The translations under genes and the position numbers were made by a program. The notes under the pieces are model-generated. The model was not told the DNA's origin, ran no database searches, and was given only the letters and a program-made list of their open reading frames with translations. A stretch of DNA of 64,000 nucleotides from Acidianus hospitalis (GTDB lineage: Archaea > Thermoproteota > Thermoprotei_A > Sulfolobales > Sulfolobaceae), in assembly GCA_046533895.1 (NCBI GenBank), contig JAWDOK010000002.1:222947-286946 (forward strand), read 5' to 3'. Shown in pieces: positions 20,645 to 31,269 of the stretch (position 1 is the stretch's first letter; every line of letters begins with the position of its first letter).

Positions 20645-20830
20645 ATGCCATTAAAATTAGATACTAAAATTAACGAAATAAGATGTAGCTGGTGTAAGAA
20701 GATAATAAGAGGAAATCCAATAGTTGTTAAAACTTGCTGTAACAATAAACCTTTAGTATTTTGTAGTAACTCTTGTTACACGGCATGGATGAAACAGTGG
20801 TTAAGAAAACAAGAGCAAATAAGAAGGTAG
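20645..20830 (+). CDS. small zinc-finger protein (TRASH/MYM-like)
   Basis: 61 residues with CSWC (14-17), a CC pair in KTCCNNKP, and CSNSC (39-43) followed by YTAWM. The CxxC...C...CxxxC spacing and the final aromatic residue resemble TRASH/MYM-type treble-clef metal-binding domains. It is probably leaderless: TTTAAA at 20617-20622 is centred about 25 bp before the ATG. It overlaps the 5' end of ubiX, so the two are co-expressed. Function unknown. Confidence 0.75.
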   Translation: MPLKLDTKINEIRCSWCKKIIRGNPIVVKTCCNNKPLVFCSNSCYTAWMKQWLRKQEQIRR

Positions 20831-21414
20831 TAATAGGAATAAGCGGTGCAAGTGGAATAATTTATGGCTTAAGGACAGTAGAAGTACTAAAGGAATATGG
20901 ATATGATCAGTATGTAATAATAACTAATGCGGCAATAAAAGTTGCTGAAAAAGAAAATGGCATAGACTTAGTTCATGAAGTAAGAAAATTCACTTCCAAT
21001 ATATTCATGGAGAATGAAATAGATGCTCCAACTTCTAGTTCAAGTTTTACTGTAACTACAAAAGGGATGATTATAATTCCTTGCAGTATAAACACATTAG
21101 CTTACATAGCTCATGGTTTCACCTCAAATTTACTTACTAGATCTGCAATAAATTACTTAAGGAGTAGACAAAAGCTAGTCCTAGTAATTAGAGAAACTCC
21201 TTTGGGTCAAATAGAGCTATATAATGCATTAAAAATTGCTAAAGCAGGAGGGATTATAATGCCTGCTTCCCCAGGCTTTTATATTAAGCCGACAAAAATT
21301 CAAGATTTAATAGATTTTATTGTAGGAAAAGCTCTTGACTTGTTAGGAATAAGGAACGAATTATATAAAAGGTGGTCTAAATCAGATCAAGATCCTTCTT
21401 ACCAAGTTTCTTAG
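20785..21414 (+). CDS. ubiX: flavin prenyltransferase UbiX
   Basis: The flavodoxin-like core starts KKVVIGISGASGIIYGLR and continues with GMIIIPCSINTLAYIAHGF and RETPLGQIELYNALKIAKAGG, all typical of UbiX/Pad1. The enzyme attaches dimethylallyl-phosphate to FMN to make prenylated FMN, the cofactor of UbiD-type decarboxylases. The ORF is open to 20773, but ATG 20785 or GTG 20797 within the upstream gene are likelier starts. The 3' end overlaps the convergent Cys-rich gene by 38 bp. Confidence 0.92.
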   Translation: MDETVVKKTRANKKVVIGISGASGIIYGLRTVEVLKEYGYDQYVIITNAAIKVAEKENGIDLVHEVRKFTSNIFMENEIDAPTSSSSFTVTTKGMIIIPCSINTLAYIAHGFTSNLLTRSAINYLRSRQKLVLVIRETPLGQIELYNALKIAKAGGIIMPASPGFYIKPTKIQDLIDFIVGKALDLLGIRNELYKRWSKSDQDPSYQVS

Positions 21415-21775
21415 ATATAATATCTTTAACTTTATCTTCATATTCGTCAGATTCTTTCAATTCTTTCTCCATATCATCCCCATCACTTCTTTTATTTACA
21501 GCAAAAGCACACCTATTACCTGGGAGTAGTGCTCTTTTTTCACAATATGCGTATTGGCATTCGCCCGTGATACAAGTATCTCCGACCCACCTGCAGAAGC
21601 CTACTTTATATGGGCTACCTTTTACATATTTTGTCTGTATCATTAATGCTCTCTTATTACACCTAAAATAAGGGCATAGATAATTGCATTTTTCTCCCAA
21701 AGGTAGAGGTTTTGGCTCGTTTTGGGATATTTGTCCTCTTTCTTTATTAAAGCTCCTTCCAGAATAGTTTCTCAA
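21377..21775 (-). CDS. cysteine-rich conserved hypothetical protein
   Basis: 132 residues with eight cysteines confined to about residues 30-90: CNYLCPYFRC, then FCRWVGDTCITGECQYAYC and a final Cys in NRCAF. This pattern suggests one or two metal or Fe-S sites. The C-terminal 40 residues are acidic and helical (DDMEKELKESDEYEDKV). No family is recognised with confidence. It is last in the minus-strand run that begins at glyS, separated from endA by 36 bp. Confidence 0.7.
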   Translation of the reverse strand: MRNYSGRSFNKERGQISQNEPKPLPLGEKCNYLCPYFRCNKRALMIQTKYVKGSPYKVGFCRWVGDTCITGECQYAYCEKRALLPGNRCAFAVNKRSDGDDMEKELKESDEYEDKVKDIISKKLGKKDLDLI

Positions 21776-21811
21776 TCAAAACCCCCATTTTTCATGTTAT
21801 GCAATATTATT

Positions 21812-22363
21812 CTATAATTTCACCCATTTAAACATTACGTATCTTATATTTTTTGGCGGGAGCATATTAACTATCGCTAAGATGAGTTTCTTTCTAGTAC
21901 TATGAGATACTCTTCCGAAACTCATTAACTCGTTCGCAAGAAGAGTTGAATTTGCATCTAAAACTATTACTACGTAAGGGGCATGTTCTATTCCAGGACC
22001 TAATATATATATTGCGAAATCTGCACCAAACTTTATTCCAGATCTAACTACAAATCCCTTATTTCTTAAATCTGAATATACGGTGAATAGGCTGTCAAAT
22101 CTTGCTATGTTTTTTCTACCAATTTCATACAAATCATTCTCATTCAGCTTGTTTCCATTATATATAACTTCTATTTCGCCTTTTTTTAGCAAATATAATC
22201 CTTCTATTAAAGAAAGTTCCAATGGATATTTTATATCTTCTGCTTTCTTTGGTTTATTTATTCCAAGAGGCTTTCCATAAAAACCAGTAGAATATAATTT
22301 TTTGCTATCATTTATATCAAAGATTACTATCTTATCACCGAATAAATATCCTTTTATACTCAT
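21812..22363 (-). CDS. endA: tRNA-splicing endonuclease, catalytic subunit EndA
   Basis: About 183 residues. The C-terminal catalytic domain shows SGIKFGADFAIYILGPG (Tyr of the triad), IEHAPYVVIV (His) and STRKKLILAIV (Lys). The enzyme cuts bulge-helix-bulge motifs in pre-tRNA; this window itself holds a substrate, the intron-containing tRNA-Met at 58666-58752. In Crenarchaeota it works with a structural paralogue that is not encoded here. The start overlaps the stop of the PhoU-like gene (ATGA). Confidence 0.92.
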   Translation of the reverse strand: MSIKGYLFGDKIVIFDINDSKKLYSTGFYGKPLGINKPKKAEDIKYPLELSLIEGLYLLKKGEIEVIYNGNKLNENDLYEIGRKNIARFDSLFTVYSDLRNKGFVVRSGIKFGADFAIYILGPGIEHAPYVVIVLDANSTLLANELMSFGRVSHSTRKKLILAIVNMLPPKNIRYVMFKWVKL

Positions 22364-23001
22364 CATGTTCTACTAAAGGCTATGTATGTTATAGAGTTAG
22401 CTGAATCTCTAATTAGGTCTTCGCTATCTTCTAATCTATCAGCAATATCTTTCATTAACATTACATAGACAAGGTCGTCGTGAGGTTTTTCGAACAATTT
22501 TAATTCAATATTTCTATATAAATCGTCAACGTCTTCCTCTAATTTTAAGATATTTCTAGCAGATTCTATAGATTTCTTAGCACTAGAAGATAGCGTTTTA
22601 ATTGACTCAATTAAATGGGTAAGAGAAGCAAGTATTTTCTCGCACATTACTACAATTAAACCGTGCATTATATTATCAATTTTGCTACTTCTTGTTAGAA
22701 GTACGCTTAATCTGTATGTTGCAGCAGCTATATTTTGCGCTATTTTTTCTAGATTATTCAAGATATCTATATAAAGGTCTACATAGTCTAGTCCCTCTCT
22801 TACCTTTATTATATATTCTCCAGTGAGGTACTTCTCATTTTCAACGCTGTCCTTTATTCCATTTATTTTAGCATAAATTTGCATAGGATTAATACTATTA
22901 TCATCTACAGTAAGGAATTCGTAAAGTGCTCTGGTTTCGTCAATAAGTTTAACTGTTATTTGTTGTAATTTTTCTTCCAATGTTATGTGAGCTATGCTCA
23001 T
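22363..23001 (-). CDS. PhoU-like (DUF47) helical protein
   Basis: 212 residues predicted almost wholly helical, in the DUF47/PhoU pattern of long helices with acidic motifs (LEEDVDDLYRNIELKLFEK near residue 155, KDIADRLEDSEDLIRDSAN near 185). The latter resembles the metal-binding E/DxxxD clusters of PhoU folds. DUF47 genes commonly sit beside PiT phosphate permeases, but none is present here. It lies instead between endA and genes of unknown function. Role in phosphate control is therefore unproven. Confidence 0.75.
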   Translation of the reverse strand: MSIAHITLEEKLQQITVKLIDETRALYEFLTVDDNSINPMQIYAKINGIKDSVENEKYLTGEYIIKVREGLDYVDLYIDILNNLEKIAQNIAAATYRLSVLLTRSSKIDNIMHGLIVVMCEKILASLTHLIESIKTLSSSAKKSIESARNILKLEEDVDDLYRNIELKLFEKPHDDLVYVMLMKDIADRLEDSEDLIRDSANSITYIAFSRT

Positions 23002-23008
23002 GATTTCA

Positions 23009-23413
23009 CTATAGACTTATTTTAGAAATTTTAGAGAGTATATTATCAATTTGCTTTATATCGTCATCTACATTTATATCATATCCCATTTCCTTTGCTT
23101 GTGTAGAAAGTTTTTGTAGGATCTCCTTTTCATCCTTAAATCCAACTATATTTAAATAACTTATTATTCCTATAGCCTCTTCTTTTATTCTTGAGTTTCC
23201 AACACTATCAATGTAAGTAAGGATAGTATTAATTCCAAGTTCAAGATCCTTCCTTATCTTTCTCATTCTTTTTATGATTCTCATAACTCTATCCATGTCC
23301 ATCTGCGGAATTACACTTAGATTTTCTAGTTCGTTTAAGTATGTGGAGTGGTCTTCTATCAACGTCTCGAAATGAGTTAATGCTATATTAACTTGAGTGT
23401 CACTATCGTTCAT
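23009..23413 (-). CDS. conserved hypothetical helical protein
   Basis: 134 residues with no cysteines or membrane segments and predicted all-helical. Two charged amphipathic stretches stand out: MDRVMRIIKRMRKIRKDLEL and the C-terminal DDDIKQIDNILSKISKISL. The ATG overlaps the stop of the upstream gene, and the next gene starts 7 bases downstream, so it is part of the glyS operon. No family recognised. Confidence 0.65.
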   Translation of the reverse strand: MNDSDTQVNIALTHFETLIEDHSTYLNELENLSVIPQMDMDRVMRIIKRMRKIRKDLELGINTILTYIDSVGNSRIKEEAIGIISYLNIVGFKDEKEILQKLSTQAKEMGYDINVDDDIKQIDNILSKISKISL

Positions 23414-23763
23414 TATACTACCCTCAGTGTAACAGTACTATTATCTTCTAAACCAAGTTTGAGCATATCTGAAGGATTTGCCCATACTTCTATATCTTGT
23501 AGCCCATCTTGAGAAATTACCTTTAATCTTAGTCTTTTTCCTTTCACTGAAATTTCTACTTCATTTTTAATATTCATTTGTGAAACTAGTTTATTTGAAA
23601 TTATTATAGTTCCTTCATCAACTTCTGGCTTCTTTCTAACTTTAACTCTCTTTTCTTTTGGAGGTTCTCTTTCTCTACTTTTAAGTGCGGAAGCAGGTGG
23701 AATAACACTAACTAATGATTTTATATCTACTTTTTTCTCATTTTGAGAATTATCCTGACTCAT
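23413..23763 (-). CDS. conserved hypothetical protein, basic linker plus small beta domain
   Basis: 116 residues. The first 45 are charged and probably disordered (KSREREPPKEKRVKVRKKPE). The rest looks like a small beta-barrel, with GTIIISNKLVSQMNIKNEV, then GKRLRLKVISQDGLQDIEVW. That strand-helix-strand pattern recalls swapped-hairpin or double-psi barrels, but this is only a resemblance. Its start overlaps the 3' end of glyS by 14 bp. Function unknown. Confidence 0.65.
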   Translation of the reverse strand: MSQDNSQNEKKVDIKSLVSVIPPASALKSREREPPKEKRVKVRKKPEVDEGTIIISNKLVSQMNIKNEVEISVKGKRLRLKVISQDGLQDIEVWANPSDMLKLGLEDNSTVTLRVV

Positions 23764-25462
23764 TGCTTGATCCCTTTGGTATTATTTCTTCACCACTAAA
23801 TAACTTCTCCAAGGTATTAATTAATTCCTCTTCTTTTACTCTAATTTGATTCCAAGTGTCTCTATCCCTTATCGTCACGGTGTTATCTTGTAACGTTTGC
23901 GGGTCTACAGTTATAGCATAAGGAATGCCTATCTCATCCGCTCTGGCATACCTTTTACCTATACTGCCACTATCATCAAATATTGCATCGAATTTTTCTT
24001 TAACTTTACTATAAATTTCTCTTGCTCTACTAATTAGTTCGTCTCTTTCAAGTAGCGGAAATACAGCTACTTCATAAGGAGCTATTTCTCTCGGTAATGA
24101 TAATACTATTCTATCCTTCTTTTCTCTGTAAGCATTCAGTACTGAGATGTATAAGCACCTTTCTACTCCAAAGGATGGTTCTACCACGTGTGGAATGAAT
24201 CTTTTACCAGATTCCTTTTCTTCTCTTTCTGTTACAGTTACATATTCTTTAATTTCTTTTCCATCAATTTTTTCATTAAGAATTTTTTCGACTTCTTCAG
24301 GCTTTAATGACGATATCCTTTTCATGAACTCTTTAACGAAATCCTTGCTTTCTTTATTTAATTTATCCTTATTTATAATTACTATTTTCTTTTTAATAAT
24401 CTTAGGTTGATCATATTTTTTAAATACTGATAAATCTTGTCCACTAAACTTGGAATGCCTTGAAAGATCGTAATCTCCTCTATAGGCGTGGCCGGAAATT
24501 TCGACTTTATCTTCTCCTACTATAACCATTTGATCGAAAGTTTGGCTAGAGTAATGGGCTCTCTCTGAAGGAAGTTTTTCTTCAAAGTAAACCCTTTCAA
24601 GCGATACGCCTAGCTTCCTTACAAATTTATTAGCAGTAGCCATCCAATAAGCCATCCAAGGATTTATAACAATCTTCTCGTCTACGAGTTCCTTTACCTT
24701 AAAAGTTGACGGTTTATCTCCTTTTATTTTAGCTTCAGCAGGTAATACGTTGATTTTATCCTCAGAAAATTTATCTAAAGGAACGTTTTCTGTATCTTCA
24801 GGGTCCATGAAAAATTCTATTTCCATTATCGTGAACTCTCTCATTCTTATTAAGCCTTGTCTAGGCGAGATTTCATTCCTTGCTACTCTACCTACTTGTG
24901 CTATCCCTAAAGGTAATTTTTCTCTTGTAGATTCGTAAACTCTCTTGAATGAAGTAAACATCCCTTGTGCAGTTTCTGGTCTTAAAAATCCAGTACTTCC
25001 AGTGTATGGTCCAATATTAGTTGAGAATAGTAGATTAAAATATCTAACATCTCCTAGATCTCCACCACAAACAGGACATTTTATATTCTTTTCTCTTATT
25101 AAATTTGTAAGTTCTTCGGCTTTTAATCCTTCAGCACTAATTTTTAAAACCTCCTCTACTAAGTGGTCAGCCCTAAATACTCTATGGCACTTGTTACACT
25201 CGACTATAGGATCAGTGAAATTTTCAAGATGACCGCTTGCTTCAAAAACTTTCTTTGGTGTTATCATTGGTGTCTCTATTTCTACTACAAAATCACTATT
25301 CTCTTCAACGAAGATCTTTCTCCATAACTGTACTATTTTATTCTTTATCCTAGTTCCTATAGGTCCTATGTCGTATAATCCTCCTACTCCTCCGTAGATT
25401 TCATATGATGGCCAAAAAATTCCTCTCCTTTTTGCAAGTTCTATAACTTTTTCCTCGCTCAC
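23750..25462 (-). CDS. glyS: glycyl-tRNA synthetase
   Basis: Class II synthetase of the archaeal/eukaryotic alpha-2 type, about 570 residues. It has the N-terminal WPSYEIYGGVGGLYDIGP, a zinc-binding insertion (ECNKCHRVF...CPVCGGD), motif 2 (VGRVARNEISPRQGLIRMREF) and motif 3 (VVEPSFGVERCLY). An anticodon-binding domain (VAVFPLLERDEL) is at the C-terminus. The GTG at 25462 is about 26 bp from the TATA box shared with speB and is preferred over the TTG at 25471. It heads a run down to 21377. Confidence 0.95.
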   Translation of the reverse strand: MSEEKVIELAKRRGIFWPSYEIYGGVGGLYDIGPIGTRIKNKIVQLWRKIFVEENSDFVVEIETPMITPKKVFEASGHLENFTDPIVECNKCHRVFRADHLVEEVLKISAEGLKAEELTNLIREKNIKCPVCGGDLGDVRYFNLLFSTNIGPYTGSTGFLRPETAQGMFTSFKRVYESTREKLPLGIAQVGRVARNEISPRQGLIRMREFTIMEIEFFMDPEDTENVPLDKFSEDKINVLPAEAKIKGDKPSTFKVKELVDEKIVINPWMAYWMATANKFVRKLGVSLERVYFEEKLPSERAHYSSQTFDQMVIVGEDKVEISGHAYRGDYDLSRHSKFSGQDLSVFKKYDQPKIIKKKIVIINKDKLNKESKDFVKEFMKRISSLKPEEVEKILNEKIDGKEIKEYVTVTEREEKESGKRFIPHVVEPSFGVERCLYISVLNAYREKKDRIVLSLPREIAPYEVAVFPLLERDELISRAREIYSKVKEKFDAIFDDSGSIGKRYARADEIGIPYAITVDPQTLQDNTVTIRDRDTWNQIRVKEEELINTLEKLFSGEEIIPKGSSNESG

Positions 25463-25484
25463 ATAACCCAATTATTGTATTAAG

Positions 25485-25492
25485 CTTATAAA
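25485..25492. promoter_or_regulatory. shared bidirectional TATA promoter (glyS / agmatinase)
   Basis: CTTATAAA contains the palindrome TTATAA (25486-25491). Its centre is about 26 bp from both the speB ATG at 25515 and the glyS GTG at 25462, an almost perfectly symmetric layout. No second TATA-like element of comparable quality lies in the gap. Both mRNAs would be leaderless. Confidence 0.65.
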
Positions 25493-25514
25493 CCTCATTA
25501 CAACCGTTATATGC

Positions 25515-26532
<1,018 letters not shown>

Positions 26533-26617
26533 AACAAAAGCTTATCTTTAAGAAGTTTTAAATTTAATGTGGATAGAAAAGCTCAAAAAGGAGTTTTTAT
26601 AATTCTTAATTAGAAAC

Positions 26618-26920
<303 letters not shown>

Positions 26921-26948
26921 ATAAAAATAAATTTTAAGATTATAAAAG

Positions 26949-27863
26949 TTATTGATTTTGTATTTCTATTTTTAATTCTTGAATAAGTTCCTTATATCTA
27001 TTTCTTACAGTTACTTCTGTAACCCCAGCTACTTGAGCTATTTCTTTTTGTGTCCTTCTCTCATCATTCATTAGTGCTGCGATGTAGATTGCTGCCGCAG
27101 CTAAACCTGCAGGATCTTTCCCTGCAGTTAAACCGGCATTCTTAGCTTTTTCTAAGATCTCCGCAGCTAATTTCATTGTAGCGCCGCTAAGTCCTAATAA
27201 AGATCCTATTCTAGTTACATAATCCTTAGGATCCGATACCGGTACTTCTACATTTAGCTCTCTTAGCAATAACCTATAACATCTAGCCACTTCTTTTCTA
27301 TTTGCCTTGGTATATTGGGCAATTTCATCTAAAGTCCTTGCAATTTTAATTCTTCTGCATGAGGCATAAATAGATGCAGCAACAACGCTCTCTATTGATC
27401 TTCCTCTCACTAAGCCTTTTTCTACTGCTTTTCTATATATTAATGCAGCTTCATCTTTAACAGATTTAGGTAAACCTAATAAATTACCAATTCTTTCCAA
27501 TTCATTCATTGCTTGAGCAAGATTTCTGTCAATAGATGATTGAATTCTAGCTCTTATTTGCCACTTTCTCCACCTTAATACTTCAAGCCTCCTTTTTGGA
27601 TCTAAATTCCTTCCTATTGCATCCTTATCTTTCCAATCTATAAGTGTAGATAACCCTCTATCGTGAATAGTCTGGTTCAGAGGCCCACCAACTCTGCTTC
27701 TTTTCTCTTTTTCTTCCGGAGTAAAAGCCCTCCATTCTGGGCCTTGGTCAATAATTCTTTCTTCAATAACTTCTCCCGTTTCAGTACAGATGTATTCGCC
27801 TCTATCAGCATCAAAAACTATTTTATCTGGAGGACAAATGTTATCTTGAGGTTTATCACTCAT
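26949..27863 (-). CDS. tfb: transcription initiation factor TFB
   Basis: 304 residues: N-terminal ribbon, B-finger/linker (GPEWRAFTPEEKEKRSRVGG, then LNQTIHDRGLST) and two cyclin repeats (about residues 110-200 and 205-300). A helix-turn-helix that reads the BRE (QKEIAQVAGVTEVTVRNRYKEL) is in the second repeat. The ribbon is reduced: where most TFBs have four cysteines, only CPPD and ICTETG remain, so two ligands are missing. This resembles the main TFB of Sulfolobus. ATG 27863 is preceded by AAGGTGAC. A TATA-like ATTTAAAAGG upstream gives a short leader. Confidence 0.95.
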   Translation of the reverse strand: MSDKPQDNICPPDKIVFDADRGEYICTETGEVIEERIIDQGPEWRAFTPEEKEKRSRVGGPLNQTIHDRGLSTLIDWKDKDAIGRNLDPKRRLEVLRWRKWQIRARIQSSIDRNLAQAMNELERIGNLLGLPKSVKDEAALIYRKAVEKGLVRGRSIESVVAASIYASCRRIKIARTLDEIAQYTKANRKEVARCYRLLLRELNVEVPVSDPKDYVTRIGSLLGLSGATMKLAAEILEKAKNAGLTAGKDPAGLAAAAIYIAALMNDERRTQKEIAQVAGVTEVTVRNRYKELIQELKIEIQNQ

Positions 27864-28011
27864 AAGTAGGTCACCTTAAGCCCGAACATTCTCCGAAACC
27901 CTTTTAAATCTTTCGATCATATAATTTATAAGTTTTTCCGTCATGTTTTTAATCTATGAATTTCAGATCTAGGAAAAAGCTTTTAATACTATATTTAAAA
28001 ATTTAAATCTT

Positions 28012-28084
28012 AGCCGGGTCGTCTAGCGGTCAAGGATGGCGGGCTCTGGCCCCGTCGACCAGGGTTCGAATCCCTGCCCGGCTA
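28012..28084 (+). tRNA. tRNA-Gln (CTG)
   Basis: 73 nt folding as a cloverleaf: acceptor AGCCGGG/CCCGGCT, D arm GTCT...GGAT, anticodon stem GCGGG/CCCGT with loop CTCTGGC (anticodon CTG, reading CAG), T arm CAGGG-TTCGAAT-CCCTG, discriminator A. No intron and no encoded CCA. The last three bases (CTA) are also the complement of the stop codon of the convergent SelB-like gene. Confidence 0.95.
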
Positions 28085-28978
28085 CTTTGGTATTACATAA
28101 CCTGCAATTCTTGGTTTACCTTGTTTTGCGTTAACGTTGACTACTATAAATCTCTTAGATAACGGCATCTCGTTACTTAGCTCAACGTCAACATTACTTC
28201 CATTAATTTTTAAGTTAGCCATTACTGATACTCCATTTGCGACTAAATGATAATTTCCGGATTCGATTTTAGTCCAAGGAAATAGGAAAATTTCACCTGA
28301 GAAACTCTTTACGGTTTTCACTTCGTTCTTAACTAAAAGTAATGAATCCTTCATTTCGTCTTCTCTTACATTTCTTAGCGCAAAACCTATTCTGATTCCG
28401 GTATCTACAGCCTCTTGATCTTCATCAAGAACTTGAATGCTTTTTATCTCAACTTCTTTATTCTGCGGTATAGCTTTCAATTTATCATGTACTTTAACTT
28501 GAGTATAGGAAAATCCAGTAATTACTACTCCAACACCTTTCACTACGAATGCTTTATCTATATAAACTACTCCTTTATCTTCTTCTTTTCCTTCAAATTC
28601 CTCAGGAGTCTGGTGAATAGGGAACTCCTCTAGGGGTAAGCCTTTGAATAATTTTCTTACATCACTTTCTGGCATTTTAGTTATTATTTCTCCTTTACAA
28701 CCTGCAGATGTAATCAAAAGTGCTAGTTCTCCTTCTGTCCAAGAAGGAACTATTGGCAGGTAAAGTACGCAATACGAGGAAAGGCTAACCGCCTCAGCAG
28801 CTTGCAGAATCTTTTCTGGATATTCTGTAGGTACTAGGATTGACCTTATATAATCTCCTTTTTTCCTATAATAAATTCTCAATTTCTCATTTTCATGAAG
28901 TTTTCCTAAACTTTCAGCTATTTTTCCTGCCTTTTCCTTGTCTGAAGATAGTACACTTATAATGTTGCCGTAATACAA
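28082..28978 (-). CDS. SelB/EF-Tu-like protein without a functional GTPase domain
   Basis: 298 residues. The second half matches an EF-Tu/SelB domain II beta-barrel (AFVVKGVGVVITGFSYTQVK, HDKLKAIP, VEIKSIQVLDED) and a following barrel-like region. The first 130 residues keep SelB-like spacing (LYLPIVPSWTEGELALLI) but lack the P-loop GxxxxGK, DxxG and NKxD, so it should not bind GTP in the usual way. Sulfolobales do not use selenocysteine, so a retired SelB paralogue with another RNA-binding or translation role is likely. The start is a TTG at 28978; its stop overlaps tRNA-Gln. Confidence 0.75.
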   Translation of the reverse strand: MYYGNIISVLSSDKEKAGKIAESLGKLHENEKLRIYYRKKGDYIRSILVPTEYPEKILQAAEAVSLSSYCVLYLPIVPSWTEGELALLITSAGCKGEIITKMPESDVRKLFKGLPLEEFPIHQTPEEFEGKEEDKGVVYIDKAFVVKGVGVVITGFSYTQVKVHDKLKAIPQNKEVEIKSIQVLDEDQEAVDTGIRIGFALRNVREDEMKDSLLLVKNEVKTVKSFSGEIFLFPWTKIESGNYHLVANGVSVMANLKINGSNVDVELSNEMPLSKRFIVVNVNAKQGKPRIAGYVIPK

Positions 28979-29019
28979 TTATCAACACCGTTATAAACCT
29001 TAGTATCATAAATAATATT

Positions 29020-29304
29020 ATGAAATTATCCGTCATCGGCGTAGGGATGAGTTTAATATTTATAGGTTTCGCACTGCTCTTCATATCAGCTTTATCTTGT
29101 ACAGTCTCTACGCCGAGTACTACTAGCACTGCTGTAGGAGGACTAGTATTAATAGGTCCTTTCCCAATATTCTTCGGAGTGGGCCCAAAGAATGAATTAT
29201 TGCCTTTAACAATCTTTGGTATAATTTTCACGATAATTGCAATAATCTTCTTCATATTAACTTTCTATATGTTCAAGAAATGGAGTCAGAGGCCAGAAAT
29301 TTAA
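29020..29304 (+). CDS. DUF131/TIGR00304-like small membrane protein
   Basis: 94 residues with two or three hydrophobic segments (about 5-28, 38-53 and 58-87) and the conserved connector GGLVLIGPFPIFFGVGPKNE. It ends in a short basic tail (MFKKWSQRPEI), likely cytoplasmic. The family is a small archaeal integral membrane protein of unknown function. It is probably leaderless: TTATAA (28991-28996) is centred about 26 bp before the ATG. It is followed 27 bp later by another unknown gene. Confidence 0.72.
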   Translation: MKLSVIGVGMSLIFIGFALLFISALSCTVSTPSTTSTAVGGLVLIGPFPIFFGVGPKNELLPLTIFGIIFTIIAIIFFILTFYMFKKWSQRPEI

Positions 29305-29331
29305 TTTTCTTTTAGCTAAAAATTACGCGAA

Positions 29332-29739
29332 ATGACTAAAAGCGTTTCCAAGCTTAAAATAGAAGGTAAAGACGTCATTATGATAGAACTTAGAAAGCAT
29401 GGAATTGATAGCATAATGCTTAACGGAGAAATTAAGGTAGGGGAATACGACGGAGTTGACTTTGTTAAAAAAGAAGTGAGCGAGGAGAAAATGAAAATAG
29501 CAAAAGAATATTCTTTAAAAGTTAAGGAATTGCTTAAGTTATGCCCTTGCATAATTTCCATAGTTTATTCCGATATGTTGTATGTAAAATTCTATTATGA
29601 TTCAACAGATGTTATTGCATTTATTAGTCAAAACGGTTATACTACTTATAATAAGCAAATTTCTATAGATAAGTCCACAGAGGAGAGAATAAAGGATTGT
29701 GCATTAAAATTTCTAGAGATATTAGGAGTAAAGTTGTAG
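29332..29739 (+). CDS. conserved hypothetical protein
   Basis: 135 residues of mixed alpha/beta character. It starts MTKSVSKLKIEGKDVIMIEL. A central CPC (about residue 71) sits between a helix and strands (IISIVYSDMLYVKFYYD). No membrane segment or known motif is present. It is 27 bp downstream of the membrane protein and 45 bp upstream of lysS, which has its own A/T-rich promoter region. Function unknown. Confidence 0.68.
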   Translation: MTKSVSKLKIEGKDVIMIELRKHGIDSIMLNGEIKVGEYDGVDFVKKEVSEEKMKIAKEYSLKVKELLKLCPCIISIVYSDMLYVKFYYDSTDVIAFISQNGYTTYNKQISIDKSTEERIKDCALKFLEILGVKL

Positions 29740-29784
29740 TTTATTATCGTAAAATGTTTTATACTAGAAATATTCGGTTATTGT

Positions 29785-31265
<1,481 letters not shown>

Positions 31266-31269
<4 letters not shown>

